From CAITNM01 sp964446295 (GTDB taxonomy: Bacteria; Pseudomonadota; Alphaproteobacteria; Paracaedibacterales; CAITNM01), in assembly GCA_964446295.1 (NCBI GenBank), contig CAYUNR010000026.1:1-20135 (forward strand): a DNA stretch of 20,135 nucleotides, given 5' to 3'. This document shows, in pieces, positions 1 through 7,808 of the stretch. Position numbers and translations under genes: made by a program. Below the pieces are notes generated by a model, which saw only the letters and a program-made list of their open reading frames with translations, was not told where the DNA came from and searched no databases. Positions within the stretch are counted from its first letter, which is position 1. Each line of letters begins with the position of its first letter.

Positions 1-55
1 TCGCGAAGGTGGACGTACTGTCGGTGCTGGTGTCGTTGCTAAAATTCAAAAATAA
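1..55 (+). CDS. tuf: Elongation factor Tu, C-terminal end (partial)
   Basis: The reading frame from base 2 encodes REGGRTVGAGVVAKIQK followed by TAA at 53-55. This is the conserved last beta-strand of EF-Tu domain 3 (families usually end REGGRTVGAGVV-K-I). EF-Tu delivers aminoacyl-tRNA to the ribosome as a GTP complex. Only 17 residues are in the window. A hairpin terminator follows within 40 bases, so this tuf copy ends its transcription unit. No tRNA or secE follows. Confidence 0.9.
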   Translation, partial: REGGRTVGAGVVAKIQK

Positions 56-92
56 TTGGATCTCAGCGTAAGTTGAGAGATGAAAAATTATG

Positions 93-126
93 AAACCCCT
101 ATTAGCTTATGCTAGTAGGGGTTTTT
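93..126 (+). terminator. Rho-independent terminator of tuf, possibly bidirectional
   Basis: Bases 93-106 pair with 111-124 in a 14-bp stem with one G-T wobble and a TTAT loop. The stem contains four consecutive C-G pairs (96-99 with 118-121) and ends in a T-run at 122-126. On the minus strand the stem is followed by TTTCATAATTTTT, so it could also stop transcription of the minus-strand membrane gene that ends at 137. Confidence 0.85.
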
Positions 127-136
127 GTATTAAGAG

Positions 137-364
137 CTAATTGAAAATATTTAAAAGTGCATGAAAAATATGAAAAGGGTCTGTCACACTATAAAATTCA
201 TGTCGAAAATGCATAATGCTGTATGCGAATAAAGCACCACTCAACCCAATTCCCGCAATACCAAGCAGAAAGCTTAAAAATAGAACTACTCTAGGCATTG
301 AATTTTGGGTCCAAGTAATAAAATGAAAAAAGATACGGCACAGAACGCTCACCAAAAAACACAT
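137..364 (-). CDS. Hypothetical membrane protein, C-terminal part (probable frameshift partner of 349-570)
   Basis: This is a 75-residue frame with no recognised family. Residues about 26-52 form a hydrophobic helix rich in L, G, A and I, and the first 20 residues form half of another. The ATG at 364 has no Shine-Dalgarno sequence and lies inside the preceding minus-strand ORF, which overlaps it by 16 bases. Adding one T to the T6 run (plus-strand A6, 354-359) would join the two into one 146-codon frame reading ...DPFLCVFLVSVLCRIFFHF..., which is a good transmembrane helix. I therefore read this as the second half of one split gene. Two separate small proteins with translational coupling are the alternative. 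Confidence 0.45.
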   Translation of the reverse strand: MCFLVSVLCRIFFHFITWTQNSMPRVVLFLSFLLGIAGIGLSGALFAYSIMHFRHEFYSVTDPFHIFHALLNIFN

Positions 365-570
365 AAAAAAGGATCAAGAGTTTTTTGAAAAACTTGAATA
401 TCAATTTTTAAAAAGGAATTTAATGGTAACGACACAGAAAAAATGATTAACGATAGACTGAGAGCCATCATAACAACACAAAGCGTAGCGAAAAGCGATA
501 AAACTCCTAATAAAAAATTTGCCATCTCTGTGCTTAAAATAATTGGTAGTCTTTTTGCTTCATCATCCAT
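349..570 (-). CDS. Hypothetical membrane protein, N-terminal part (probable frameshift)
   Basis: This is a 73-residue frame with no recognised family. A charged start (MDDEAKR) is followed by a hydrophobic stretch at residues about 18-52, long enough for one or two membrane helices. The ATG at 570 has GGTGG eight bases upstream on the minus strand, a usable ribosome-binding site, so this is the credible start of the unit. The frame stops (TGA) just after GTTTTTTGG. Downstream the overlapping frame continues with two more helices, as expected for a -1 frameshift in a T6 run. It is transcribed toward the shared terminator at 93-126. Confidence 0.5.
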   Translation of the reverse strand: MDDEAKRLPIILSTEMANFLLGVLSLFATLCVVMMALSLSLIIFSVSLPLNSFLKIDIQVFQKTLDPFLCVFW

Positions 571-643
571 TATTTAGCCACCGTATATCAATAAAGAAAG
601 CGTACAATGAACTTTTTAATATCAAGTTAATTTGTGTATTTTG

Positions 644-1291
644 TTATTTTCTGTTTGCAAAAATTTTCTGACATTGACCAATGAAATTATTAAGTCGCTG
701 TTGAAGAATTTCTCCAGCAGAACGATGCAACGCCAAAACTCTGTAACTAGATGGTTTTGGTTGCCATTCAACTGGGTGCAAATTCATTTTAAGTGCTAAA
801 AAATCTGGAAGAAAGCCAACTTCATTTGAACATGCGCATATGTCTGCAATTAAAGACCAGCTTGGAATTCGTGCTTTAATTTCTAAGCGATTTTTATAAA
901 GATGTTCCCATCGTTGTATAAGGCTTAAAACTTCCACTTGATTTTCTGGCAAAATAACAGGCCCTGTAGGCGTGTTCGCAGATGTAGAGTACAGCTGAAA
1001 AAATCCTACCCCTACTTCTGCAGATGTCGCTTCTTCCCAAGGTGCGTTATCTGGCACAAGTGCAATATCTGCTTCGTCCCTTAGAACTGCGCCGTAAGCA
1101 CGATCAGGGCACATTATGGACAAAAGTGCTATGGCATGAGTGGTCGCAAGGCGAATAGGTCTAGGACTGTCTATTGCAATAGAATCTCGAAATTTTTTCA
1201 ACCACTCTTCGGCTTTAGGGGCAAGGGTAGAGCCCTCGTGAGTTAAGCGGAAGCATCTTTTTTCATGAGTGCACATTTTTCGATATTGCAT
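644..1291 (-). CDS. LysR-type regulator lacking its DNA-binding domain (truncated remnant)
   Basis: The 215-residue frame matches the C-terminal part of LysR-type regulators. It opens with the end of the wing and linker (KRCFRLTHEGSTLAPKAEEW, residues 11-30), where full-length members read R-x-RLT-x-G, and continues into a periplasmic-binding-like effector fold (ADIALVP near residue 75, PDFLAL near 161). Full LysR proteins are about 300 residues, and the roughly 50 that form the helix-turn-helix are missing. Only 54 bases separate the ATG from the divergent tlc gene and they encode no helix-turn-helix in any frame. No ribosome-binding site precedes the ATG. It is probably a decaying regulator, although the effector domain is still open. 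It cannot bind DNA in the usual LysR manner. Confidence 0.7.
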   Translation of the reverse strand: MQYRKMCTHEKRCFRLTHEGSTLAPKAEEWLKKFRDSIAIDSPRPIRLATTHAIALLSIMCPDRAYGAVLRDEADIALVPDNAPWEEATSAEVGVGFFQLYSTSANTPTGPVILPENQVEVLSLIQRWEHLYKNRLEIKARIPSWSLIADICACSNEVGFLPDFLALKMNLHPVEWQPKPSSYRVLALHRSAGEILQQRLNNFIGQCQKIFANRK

Positions 1292-1314
1292 ATTAATTAT
1301 ATCGACAATACAAA
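1286..1314 (+). promoter_or_regulatory. Candidate sigma70 promoter for tlc
   Basis: TTGCAT at 1286-1291 and TACAAA at 1309-1314 are separated by 17 bases, with the tlc ATG 31 bases downstream. Each hexamer matches the consensus at four of six positions, so this is suggestive only in such AT-rich DNA. The -35 hexamer overlaps the first codons of the LysR remnant on the other strand. Confidence 0.3.
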
Positions 1315-1345
1315 AAAATCAGTAATGTAATATGACGACTCTATT

Positions 1346-2776
1346 ATGAAACTAAAAAGCAAAGCAGCAGTAATGAAAACTCAAGAGAAGATTCTTCAAT
1401 TTTTTATTCGTATATGTCGTTTTAATTTTGGCAAATTTGAAAAAGAAGAATTCAAAAAGTTCTTACGAATGGGAAGTATTTTTGCGCTTATTATTGGGGT
1501 GTACTGGACCCTTCGTCCTTTAAAAGATGCTATTTTTATGCAATTGGTCGATAAAATGTATCTGCCATACGCAAAAACTATTTCAGTATTGGCATTGCTG
1601 CCACTAGTGATGTTTTATACAAAATTATTAGGAAGAACATCGCGGGAAAAAATGTTTGTCATATTGCCAGCTTTTTATGGCATTAGTACTCTATGTTTTA
1701 GCATTTTTATTGGCATCGCACAGGCTGCTCCTGAAGAAATAGCTGCTCGCTCATTGGTTCTTTTTTTTGCTACTCAGGCGCTAGGGTATATTTGGTATAT
1801 GTTTGTTGAAAGCTTTGGCTCACTTGTTGTTGCATTATTTTGGGCTTTTGCAACTGACACAACCGAAGCTCCTTCAGCAAAAAGAGGCTTCCCATTAGTT
1901 GTCGCAATTGGTCAAATGGGTGGAATTCTTTTTCCTTATACAATTGGAGGCCTTCCTCATCGGCTTGGGCTAGAAACTGACACTCTATCCATGGCTATTC
2001 TTGGGGGGCTATGCCTTACAATTATTCCATTAGTTAAATACTTTTTAAAATCAACGCCCAGTAATCTTTTGACCTCATTCGGTGAAAATACTAAAAAAGA
2101 AGAAAAAAATCACGAACCAGGTTTCTTCGAAGGCTTGAAATTAATGCTGGCTCACCGTTATTTGGTTTGTATTTTTGCGGCAAATTTTATTTATGAACTG
2201 ATTGTTACCATCTTTGATTTTAATTTTAAGCTAGCCGCTGGTACAGCTTATACAGGCGTGGCGCTTAGTAGTTACCTAAGTCTTTATGCATCAAGCGTGA
2301 ATACTGTTTCATTACTATGTTTGCTTTTAGGCATAAGCAATGTAACGCGCTTTTTAGGAGTTGGGGTGGCCTTGGCTTCTATGCCAATTATTGTAGGCTT
2401 TGCTTTGTTTGGATTTTTAACACTTGATTCGCTGTCATTCTTATTTGCGTTAATGGTTGGATCAAAAGCCATTAATTATGCTTTAAACGGTCCAGCTTTG
2501 AAGCAGCTTTATATTCCCACAACTTCAGATGTGCGTTTCAAAGCACAAGCATGGATTGAAACTTTTGGCTCACGCGCTTCAAAAGAAGCTGGCTCACTAT
2601 TCAACATGTTGTTAAGGCCTATGCAGTCCATTTTTGGGGCAGTAGCAGGAAGAGCTCATTACCTTACTTTAAGCGGGGTCATTGGTTTTCCATTGTTGGT
2701 GCTTTGGTTCGCGATTGCAGTTTATTTAGGGAGAAATTTCCGTAAAGCAATTGATGAGAAAAAAGTGATTTGTTAG
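1346..2776 (+). CDS. tlc: Tlc/NTT-family nucleotide (ATP/ADP) exchange transporter
   Basis: Inner-membrane carrier of the ATP:ADP antiporter family, by which rickettsial and chlamydial parasites and plastids exchange nucleotides with a surrounding cytosol. The 476-residue product has about 11-12 hydrophobic segments. Family marks are RPLKD at residues 57-61, E155 in YMFVESFGSL, the SAKR-FPL loop near 177-183, and YIPTTSDVRFKAQAWIE near 389-405. By alignment from memory, the charged residues needed for transport in plant and rickettsial carriers correspond to K60, E155, D281 and K399. D281 is conservative for the usual glutamate. Substrate (ATP/ADP exchange or other NTPs) cannot be assigned from sequence. 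A second in-frame ATG at 1373 is an alternative start. The gene is divergent from the LysR remnant and upstream of udg. Confidence 0.9.
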   Translation: MKLKSKAAVMKTQEKILQFFIRICRFNFGKFEKEEFKKFLRMGSIFALIIGVYWTLRPLKDAIFMQLVDKMYLPYAKTISVLALLPLVMFYTKLLGRTSREKMFVILPAFYGISTLCFSIFIGIAQAAPEEIAARSLVLFFATQALGYIWYMFVESFGSLVVALFWAFATDTTEAPSAKRGFPLVVAIGQMGGILFPYTIGGLPHRLGLETDTLSMAILGGLCLTIIPLVKYFLKSTPSNLLTSFGENTKKEEKNHEPGFFEGLKLMLAHRYLVCIFAANFIYELIVTIFDFNFKLAAGTAYTGVALSSYLSLYASSVNTVSLLCLLLGISNVTRFLGVGVALASMPIIVGFALFGFLTLDSLSFLFALMVGSKAINYALNGPALKQLYIPTTSDVRFKAQAWIETFGSRASKEAGSLFNMLLRPMQSIFGAVAGRAHYLTLSGVIGFPLLVLWFAIAVYLGRNFRKAIDEKKVIC

Positions 2777-2846
2777 AAAGGGAGCCTCTATAACTTCTTT
2801 TTACAAACTGATAGACTCCTTTCATGCATAGTATTTCTGATTCATT

Positions 2847-3536
2847 ATGAGCAATGTCCTAAAGTCGCTTGGATGCGATTATATTTACCAAGATACTCCA
2901 GTAGATTTTAAAAGTGCACCGACTGTTGCCCGTTCAAATGTTCAATCTGAACATCCGGCTTATGCATGCAAAACTTTGGAAGAGCTTAAAAATGCTATGC
3001 TTACTTTTAAAGGATGTGCATTAAAAGAAACAGCCATTAACACCGTTTTTTGTGATGGTAATCCAAAAGCGGATGTTATGTTGGTTGGCGAAGCTCCCGG
3101 AGCAGATGAGGATGCACAAGGTTTGCCTTTTGTGGGACAAAGCGGACAGCTTCTTTGTAAGATTTTTCAAGCAATTGGCTTACCCCGTGACAAGTTATAC
3201 ATTTCAAATATTTTGCCGTGGAGACCTCCTGGAAATCGCACGCCAACAAATGAAGAGATTACAATTTGTCAGCCATTTATTGAGCAGCATATTCACTTGG
3301 TAAAACCAAAACTGCTGGTTTTTTTAGGGGGTGTTTCGGCAAAAACGTTATTAAAAACGACTGAAGGCATTACCAAACTACGCGGTCAATTTCACGAATA
3401 CAAAACGCAGCATGGGGATGTTATTCCTTGTTTTGCAACTTATCATCCGGCGTATTTAATGCGTTCACCTGGACAAAAAGCCCAGGTGTGGCATGACATG
3501 TTGAAAATAAAGTTGCGGTTGTTGGCTAGCGCTTAA
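2847..3536 (+). CDS. udg: Family 4 uracil-DNA glycosylase
   Basis: Removes uracil from DNA to start base-excision repair of deaminated cytosine or misincorporated dUMP. The 229-residue protein has the family motifs in order: GEAPG (81-85), GLPFVGQSG (92-100), NILPWRPPGNR (121-131), LGG-SAKTLL (160-169) and HPAYLMR (200-206). The alphaproteobacterial form is recognisable from PWRPPGNRTPT. Thermophilic family-4 enzymes hold a 4Fe-4S cluster with four cysteines. Here only C57 and C141 fall at such positions. The KCRPP cysteine is W125, and CxxC is reduced to GCALK. The N-terminal 45 residues are weakly conserved. The stop overlaps the convergent MFS gene by four bases. It works on the same problem as dut, about 9 kb away. 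Confidence 0.92.
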   Translation: MSNVLKSLGCDYIYQDTPVDFKSAPTVARSNVQSEHPAYACKTLEELKNAMLTFKGCALKETAINTVFCDGNPKADVMLVGEAPGADEDAQGLPFVGQSGQLLCKIFQAIGLPRDKLYISNILPWRPPGNRTPTNEEITICQPFIEQHIHLVKPKLLVFLGGVSAKTLLKTTEGITKLRGQFHEYKTQHGDVIPCFATYHPAYLMRSPGQKAQVWHDMLKIKLRLLASA

Positions 3537-4858
3537 TAATCAAGCTTAGGGTGCGAATCTTTACATAATCTCAAAAGCAACCAGCTTAACAGCAAGCATA
3601 CAGGCACTGCATATATTGCTTGTTGATAATCTGCAGCAGAATACATACGTGCGCCTGCGCTATCTAATGACCCAGTCCAGCCTCTATCTAAAATCCATCC
3701 CATTAAAGGCTGAAATATAACGCCGCTCAGCATAACAATGGCATTTGTATAAGCCATGGCTGTTCCGCTTATTTGGTTTGATGTACGTTCTTTTACGATA
3801 CTAAAGCAAAGAACTTGTCCACCAAGCCACAAACCACCTAAGAACAAAGCTGCAACTGTTGGGAAATACCCAATGCTTTGAGCGTATGATCCCACAAAAA
3901 AGCAGATAGCACTGGCTATTGCTGACATTTTCATCATTTTAATATAGCTTTTTTGCTTGAAAGCAAGCTTTGCTATAATAGGGCTACCTACAGCCATTCC
4001 AATAAATACCATTGTGCTAGCAAATGACGCCCATTCATTATTAACTTTTAAAGAATTCATCAAAAAAGGAACTGCCCATAATTCAGCGAATGAAGATATT
4101 GGCACATACATTAATCCACCAATGACTGCAGCTAAAAAGATTTGTTTGTCTGAAGCTAAAATGAATATGGATTTGCGTAATCCGGCTGCTGACTCAGGTG
4201 TTTTTGATTTGCTCAAAGACCCTTTTTTTGGCTTATTTCTAATAAGTGTCCAGCAAAGAATTGTTACGGCAATTCCTGCATAAGCTAACCATAAGGTCGC
4301 TTGTTGCCAAGTAGCATAATTCACTAATTTTGCTAAAGGAACGCCAGCAAATGTACCGCCAATTGTGCCAAGCATATTTGTAAGTCCTGCTATAAAAGCG
4401 AATCTTCCAGCTGAAAACCAATCACTGGCTAATTTTAAGCATGCAATAAATGCACATGCGGAACCTGCGCCTACTAAAAACCGTGCGATTTCAGCTATTG
4501 TAATATCAGATGTTGTGGCAAAAATCCAAGTGCCAACTGTGCACAAAACACATGAAACTGTTATTACTAATCTGGCGCCAACTTTATCAAGCAGCATTCC
4601 GCAAGGAATTTGCAATGGCACATATGCCCAATAATAAAATGATGTAAGCAGACCCAACCTAGTAGCATTAATGGAAAAGGTGTCCATAATGCCTTGAGTC
4701 ATTACGCAGGCACCTGCGCGCAATATCATTTCGTACCAATAAAAAAGTGCAGCAGCCACCCATACAGCCCATGCATTAACAATTACCGGCTTGCGATTTG
4801 TATTAGTAGGTGAGGGAACTTTGTGGTTGCTTGAGCTATGTATTCCTGACTTCTTCAC
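3533..4858 (-). CDS. MFS transporter, paralogue of the one at 6317-7609
   Basis: A 441-residue inner-membrane carrier of the major facilitator superfamily, with about 12 hydrophobic helices and a charged N-terminal tail of about 28 residues. The loop between helices 2 and 3 carries the MFS signature GMLLDKVGAR (G-x-x-x-D-[KR]-x-G-x-R). Long blocks are shared with the 6317-7609 product: YVPLQIPCG, RFL-GAGSACA, CLK-AS-WF and FAFIAG. The two are therefore duplicates. Substrate cannot be told from sequence; such families in intracellular bacteria take up host metabolites. The start is GTG at 4858, with AAGGA eight bases upstream (plus strand 4867-4871). It is last in a three-gene transporter series, 47 bases after the ProP-like gene. 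Confidence 0.88.
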   Translation of the reverse strand: MKKSGIHSSSNHKVPSPTNTNRKPVIVNAWAVWVAAALFYWYEMILRAGACVMTQGIMDTFSINATRLGLLTSFYYWAYVPLQIPCGMLLDKVGARLVITVSCVLCTVGTWIFATTSDITIAEIARFLVGAGSACAFIACLKLASDWFSAGRFAFIAGLTNMLGTIGGTFAGVPLAKLVNYATWQQATLWLAYAGIAVTILCWTLIRNKPKKGSLSKSKTPESAAGLRKSIFILASDKQIFLAAVIGGLMYVPISSFAELWAVPFLMNSLKVNNEWASFASTMVFIGMAVGSPIIAKLAFKQKSYIKMMKMSAIASAICFFVGSYAQSIGYFPTVAALFLGGLWLGGQVLCFSIVKERTSNQISGTAMAYTNAIVMLSGVIFQPLMGWILDRGWTGSLDSAGARMYSAADYQQAIYAVPVCLLLSWLLLRLCKDSHPKLDY

Positions 4859-4905
4859 TTTAATTTTCCTTAAGTTTATGTGTTGGCGTTATTCGCGCTA
4901 AATTT

Positions 4906-6204
4906 CTATTTTTTACTAACAAATTGCATTGATTGAATTGCTATGAATCCAAAAATGCTAATTAGCATTAGGTAAAATGCAGGTGCGGTTAACAGCTCTG
5001 TTTTATATATTAACCACGTGGAAAACCATGGGGCCGTTCCACCAAAAATGGCGGCACTGACATTGCAAACAAAAGAACTGGCTGAATATCGAACATCCAC
5101 AGGAAACAATTCAACAATAGCTACAGGCAGGACTCCATAAACAGCTGCCATGACAATGGCGAAAAACATTTGCATCAGCCAGCACTGAAGAACATCGCCT
5201 CGGGAAAAAATCATAAATGCTGGGTAAGATAAAATCAAAAAAGATGCGGCTGCAAAATACATGATTTTTTTATAACCAAACTTATCTGCCGCTATTCCGA
5301 ACATAGGAATGCATATTACCATGAAAAGTAAATTCACGGTGTTCATTTGCAAGGCTGTCTGAGTAGGTATTTTTGCATAAGTTGTTAAATATGTTGCCAT
5401 GAAAGAAAATAAAATATAAATGCCAACGACATCAAATAAGATAAATCCCATAGCTTGGGCAATTTTTTGTTTGTGATCTTTGAAAATAGCCGTAATTGGC
5501 AGTCTAGTTTTTTCACTTATTGTGTTTTTCATGCTTTGAAAATATGGTGTTTCTTCTGTGTTTTTTTGAATATAAACACCAGCAAATAAGGCAATTAAAC
5601 CAAGCAAAAATGGAATTCTCCAGCCCCATGCTTGCAACTCATTTTCACTTAATATGTTGCTAAAAAGTACAGCCATAGCAGAGCCCATTAAAAAGCCAAC
5701 TATCACGCCGACCGTAACTAAGCTACCTGCAAAACCTCTTTTATCAGCATGTGCGTGCTCAATGGCAAAAACAAAGGACCCTCCGTAATTTCCACCAACA
5801 GCAAGTCCTTGAACTAGTCTGATAATCACCAAAAAGATTGGCGCTAGAATGCCAATTTGCTGGTAAGTGGGAATAACGCCAAGCAAACAGGTAGAGATAG
5901 CCATCATGACAACTGATAGAGAGAGCGCCTTGCGACGTCCCAGTCTATCTCCAATATAACCAAAGAGAATAGCCCCGAGAGGGCGCATAATAAACCCAGT
6001 GGCGAACACAGCAAAAGCTGACATAATCTCCATGGTTTTATCCGCATGTGGAAAGAAATTTTTTCCAATAATTACTGCAAAATAGCCATAGACCGCGTAA
6101 TCATACCATTCAAACATAGTGGCCAGTGCCCCTGCCGCAATGTTTCTATAGCTAGATTGTGTGGTGATTTCAACATGACCACTTATACTTTTCTTTTTAG
6201 CCAC
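4906..6204 (-). CDS. MFS transporter of the ProP / metabolite:H+ symporter type
   Basis: A roughly 432-residue, 12-helix carrier of the metabolite:H+ symporter family, which contains the proline/betaine transporter ProP and is expanded in Rickettsia. Diagnostic stretches are the N-terminal FEWYDYAVYGYFA, GYIGDRLGRRKAL between helices 2 and 3, RLVQGLAVGGNYGG in helix 4, and WGWRIPFLLG before helix 6. It likely drives uptake of an osmolyte, amino acid or carboxylate with protons; the exact substrate is unknown. The frame opens at TTG 6210, but the GTG at 6204 is better, with AAGG seven bases upstream. The gene separates two MFS paralogues of a different family and is transcribed with them. Confidence 0.88.
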   Translation of the reverse strand: MAKKKSISGHVEITTQSSYRNIAAGALATMFEWYDYAVYGYFAVIIGKNFFPHADKTMEIMSAFAVFATGFIMRPLGAILFGYIGDRLGRRKALSLSVVMMAISTCLLGVIPTYQQIGILAPIFLVIIRLVQGLAVGGNYGGSFVFAIEHAHADKRGFAGSLVTVGVIVGFLMGSAMAVLFSNILSENELQAWGWRIPFLLGLIALFAGVYIQKNTEETPYFQSMKNTISEKTRLPITAIFKDHKQKIAQAMGFILFDVVGIYILFSFMATYLTTYAKIPTQTALQMNTVNLLFMVICIPMFGIAADKFGYKKIMYFAAASFLILSYPAFMIFSRGDVLQCWLMQMFFAIVMAAVYGVLPVAIVELFPVDVRYSASSFVCNVSAAIFGGTAPWFSTWLIYKTELLTAPAFYLMLISIFGFIAIQSMQFVSKK

Positions 6205-6316
6205 AAGCAAACCTTTTTCTAAAACTCATTGCTTTATAAACTTTGAATGCTATCACATTCATGCAAAATTAACAAAAACGCCAACTTTTAAGCTGTGTGT
6301 CGATTAATGCAAATTT

Positions 6317-7609
6317 TTATTTTTTGTAAGTTTCTTGAATAAAGAAAACAATGACTCTGCCAAGCAAAAATGCAAAAAGCACTGCAGATAATGCAAATTG
6401 ATAATCTTTAAGTGCGTAAAGCGGAGCGCCATCAGCACTAAAATTACCGTCCCAAGAGTAGTCAATTAATTTGCCAAGTAATGGTTGAAAAATAAAACCG
6501 CTCGCCATGCAAAGTGCATTGGTGAAACCAACCGAAGTCGCGCTGTACTTTCTCGGGTTATTTTCTTGAACAGTTGTGAAGTAAAGAATTGAAAAGCCAG
6601 ATGCAATTCCTGATAGAAACATTGCCGCAAGCACTGGGTAAAATGAAAGCCCAGGAGCATATAAAACGACAGCAAACCCAATGAATGTCCAGGTGACAGA
6701 TAGAGCCATAACCTTGCGACGGCTTTGCCAATAATCTGATAATTTAGAGCTTACTGAACAGCCAATAGCATATCCAACCAACACCATAATGCCACCACAT
6801 GATGCTAATTCATTACTGATGCCGAAGCGTTGCATTAAATACGGAGTGCCCCATAATTCGGCAAAAACGCATAAGGGTAAAAACATCATTAAGCTATATA
6901 GACCAACTAACCAGTTTTGAGGCTTTGCAGCAATAATTTTAAGACCATCTAAAAGGCCGCCTTCTACGATTTGTGATTTTTTGTGATCAGGTTTATCTTT
7001 TATTACGAACCAAGAAACAATCATTACAACAAGGCCAACTGCCGCAGCAATAAGCATTGCATTACGCCATCCTTGACCATTAGAAAGTTTTGCGAAGGGA
7101 AATCCTGCAACCATTCCGCCAAAAGTCCCCATCATCATGGATATACCTGCGATGAAAGCAAATTTTGATTTATCAAACCAAACAGATGCAATTTTTAAAC
7201 AGCAAATGTATGCACAAGCTGAGCCAGCGCCAATTAAAAATCTACCAAACTGCGCCCATATCACAGAATGACTAGTTGCAAAAACAACAGCCCCAATTAC
7301 ACAAAGGAGTGCCGAAATAGTTACAACCATGCGTGGGCCAAATTTATCAGTGATGACGCCGCATGGAATTTGTAATGGCACGTAAGCAAAATAATAAAAA
7401 GCAATCAATGTACCAACAGCGCCTGCTGAAATGCCAAAGTCTGCTATAAGTTCATTGGTGATTACACCAGGTGATGCACGTAGAATATATTCATAAAGGT
7501 AAAAGGACCAACCACAAGCAAGAATAAACCAGGCTTTTGAAGGAGCAGAAACTTCTTCTCTCTTTTCATTTTTAACGCTGCTATCGTTTACCTTATTTGC
7601 CAAGGACAT
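6317..7609 (-). CDS. MFS transporter, paralogue of the one at 3533-4858
   Basis: A 430-residue MFS carrier with a charged N-terminal tail (about 26 residues) and some 12 membrane helices. The helix 2-3 loop reads GVITDKFGPRMVV. It shares YVPLQIPCG, GRFLIGAGSACAY, CLKIAS-WF and the C-terminal GF-FQPLLG-LIDYSWDG pattern with the 3533-4858 product, which indicates duplication. ATG 7609 has GGGA five bases upstream. It is the first gene of the minus-strand transporter series, so its promoter should lie in 7610-7808, the space shared with the divergent HIG1-lepA unit. Substrate is not predictable from the sequence. Confidence 0.88.
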   Translation of the reverse strand: MSLANKVNDSSVKNEKREEVSAPSKAWFILACGWSFYLYEYILRASPGVITNELIADFGISAGAVGTLIAFYYFAYVPLQIPCGVITDKFGPRMVVTISALLCVIGAVVFATSHSVIWAQFGRFLIGAGSACAYICCLKIASVWFDKSKFAFIAGISMMMGTFGGMVAGFPFAKLSNGQGWRNAMLIAAAVGLVVMIVSWFVIKDKPDHKKSQIVEGGLLDGLKIIAAKPQNWLVGLYSLMMFLPLCVFAELWGTPYLMQRFGISNELASCGGIMVLVGYAIGCSVSSKLSDYWQSRRKVMALSVTWTFIGFAVVLYAPGLSFYPVLAAMFLSGIASGFSILYFTTVQENNPRKYSATSVGFTNALCMASGFIFQPLLGKLIDYSWDGNFSADGAPLYALKDYQFALSAVLFAFLLGRVIVFFIQETYKK

Positions 7610-7665
7610 ATTTTTCCCAAATCTCTTTTATCGTTAGTAACACTCAACAGTAGCATATAATGAGC

Positions 7666-7708
7666 AAGCTAATCAAAAACTATGTTATTTTTTGAAGAAA
7701 ATTAGCTT
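7666..7708. repeat. Inverted repeat in the divergent MFS / HIG1-lepA intergenic region
   Basis: AAGCTAAT at 7666-7673 is repeated inverted as ATTAGCTT at 7701-7708, with 27 bases between. It lies in the 199-base space between two divergent units, where an operator might be expected. Eight-base arms in AT-rich DNA can arise by chance. Confidence 0.25.
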
Positions 7709-7753
7709 ATATGTCCTAATAATATTTTTAAATTTCAAAATGTAGAATGCTCT

Positions 7754-7782
7754 TTAATAAAACTGCAAACTTTGCTGATAAT
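7754..7782 (+). promoter_or_regulatory. Candidate sigma70 promoter for the HIG1-lepA unit
   Basis: TTAATA (7754-7759, four of six consensus matches) is followed after 17 bases by GATAAT (7777-7782, five of six). The first gene starts 26 bases downstream. It is the best sigma70-like pair I saw in this intergenic region. Confidence 0.4.
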
Positions 7783-7808
7783 AGGGTAGAAATTTTTTCT
7801 GTATTGCT

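Noticed and set aside
1292..1345. Frameshifted LysR helix-turn-helix upstream of the remnant
   Set aside because: All frames of this short stretch were read and none encodes helix-turn-helix-like residues; the domain is absent rather than shifted.
2776..2823. Imperfect inverted repeat between tlc and udg that could be a terminator
   Set aside because: The arms (GAAAGG...TCTAT and ATAGACTCCTTTC) pair only with internal bulges around a 20-base loop and no T-run follows.
3052..3303. 83-codon plus-strand ORF inside udg
   Set aside because: It lies entirely within the udg frame, which has all family motifs, and its own translation resembles nothing.
3957..4634. Plus-strand ORFs opposite the first MFS gene
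   Set aside because: They are antisense shadows of a well-supported 12-helix transporter.
6245..6260. Palindrome GAATG/CATTC upstream of the ProP-like gene as an operator
   Set aside because: Five-base arms in AT-rich DNA are expected by chance and no promoter pair is clearly aligned with it.
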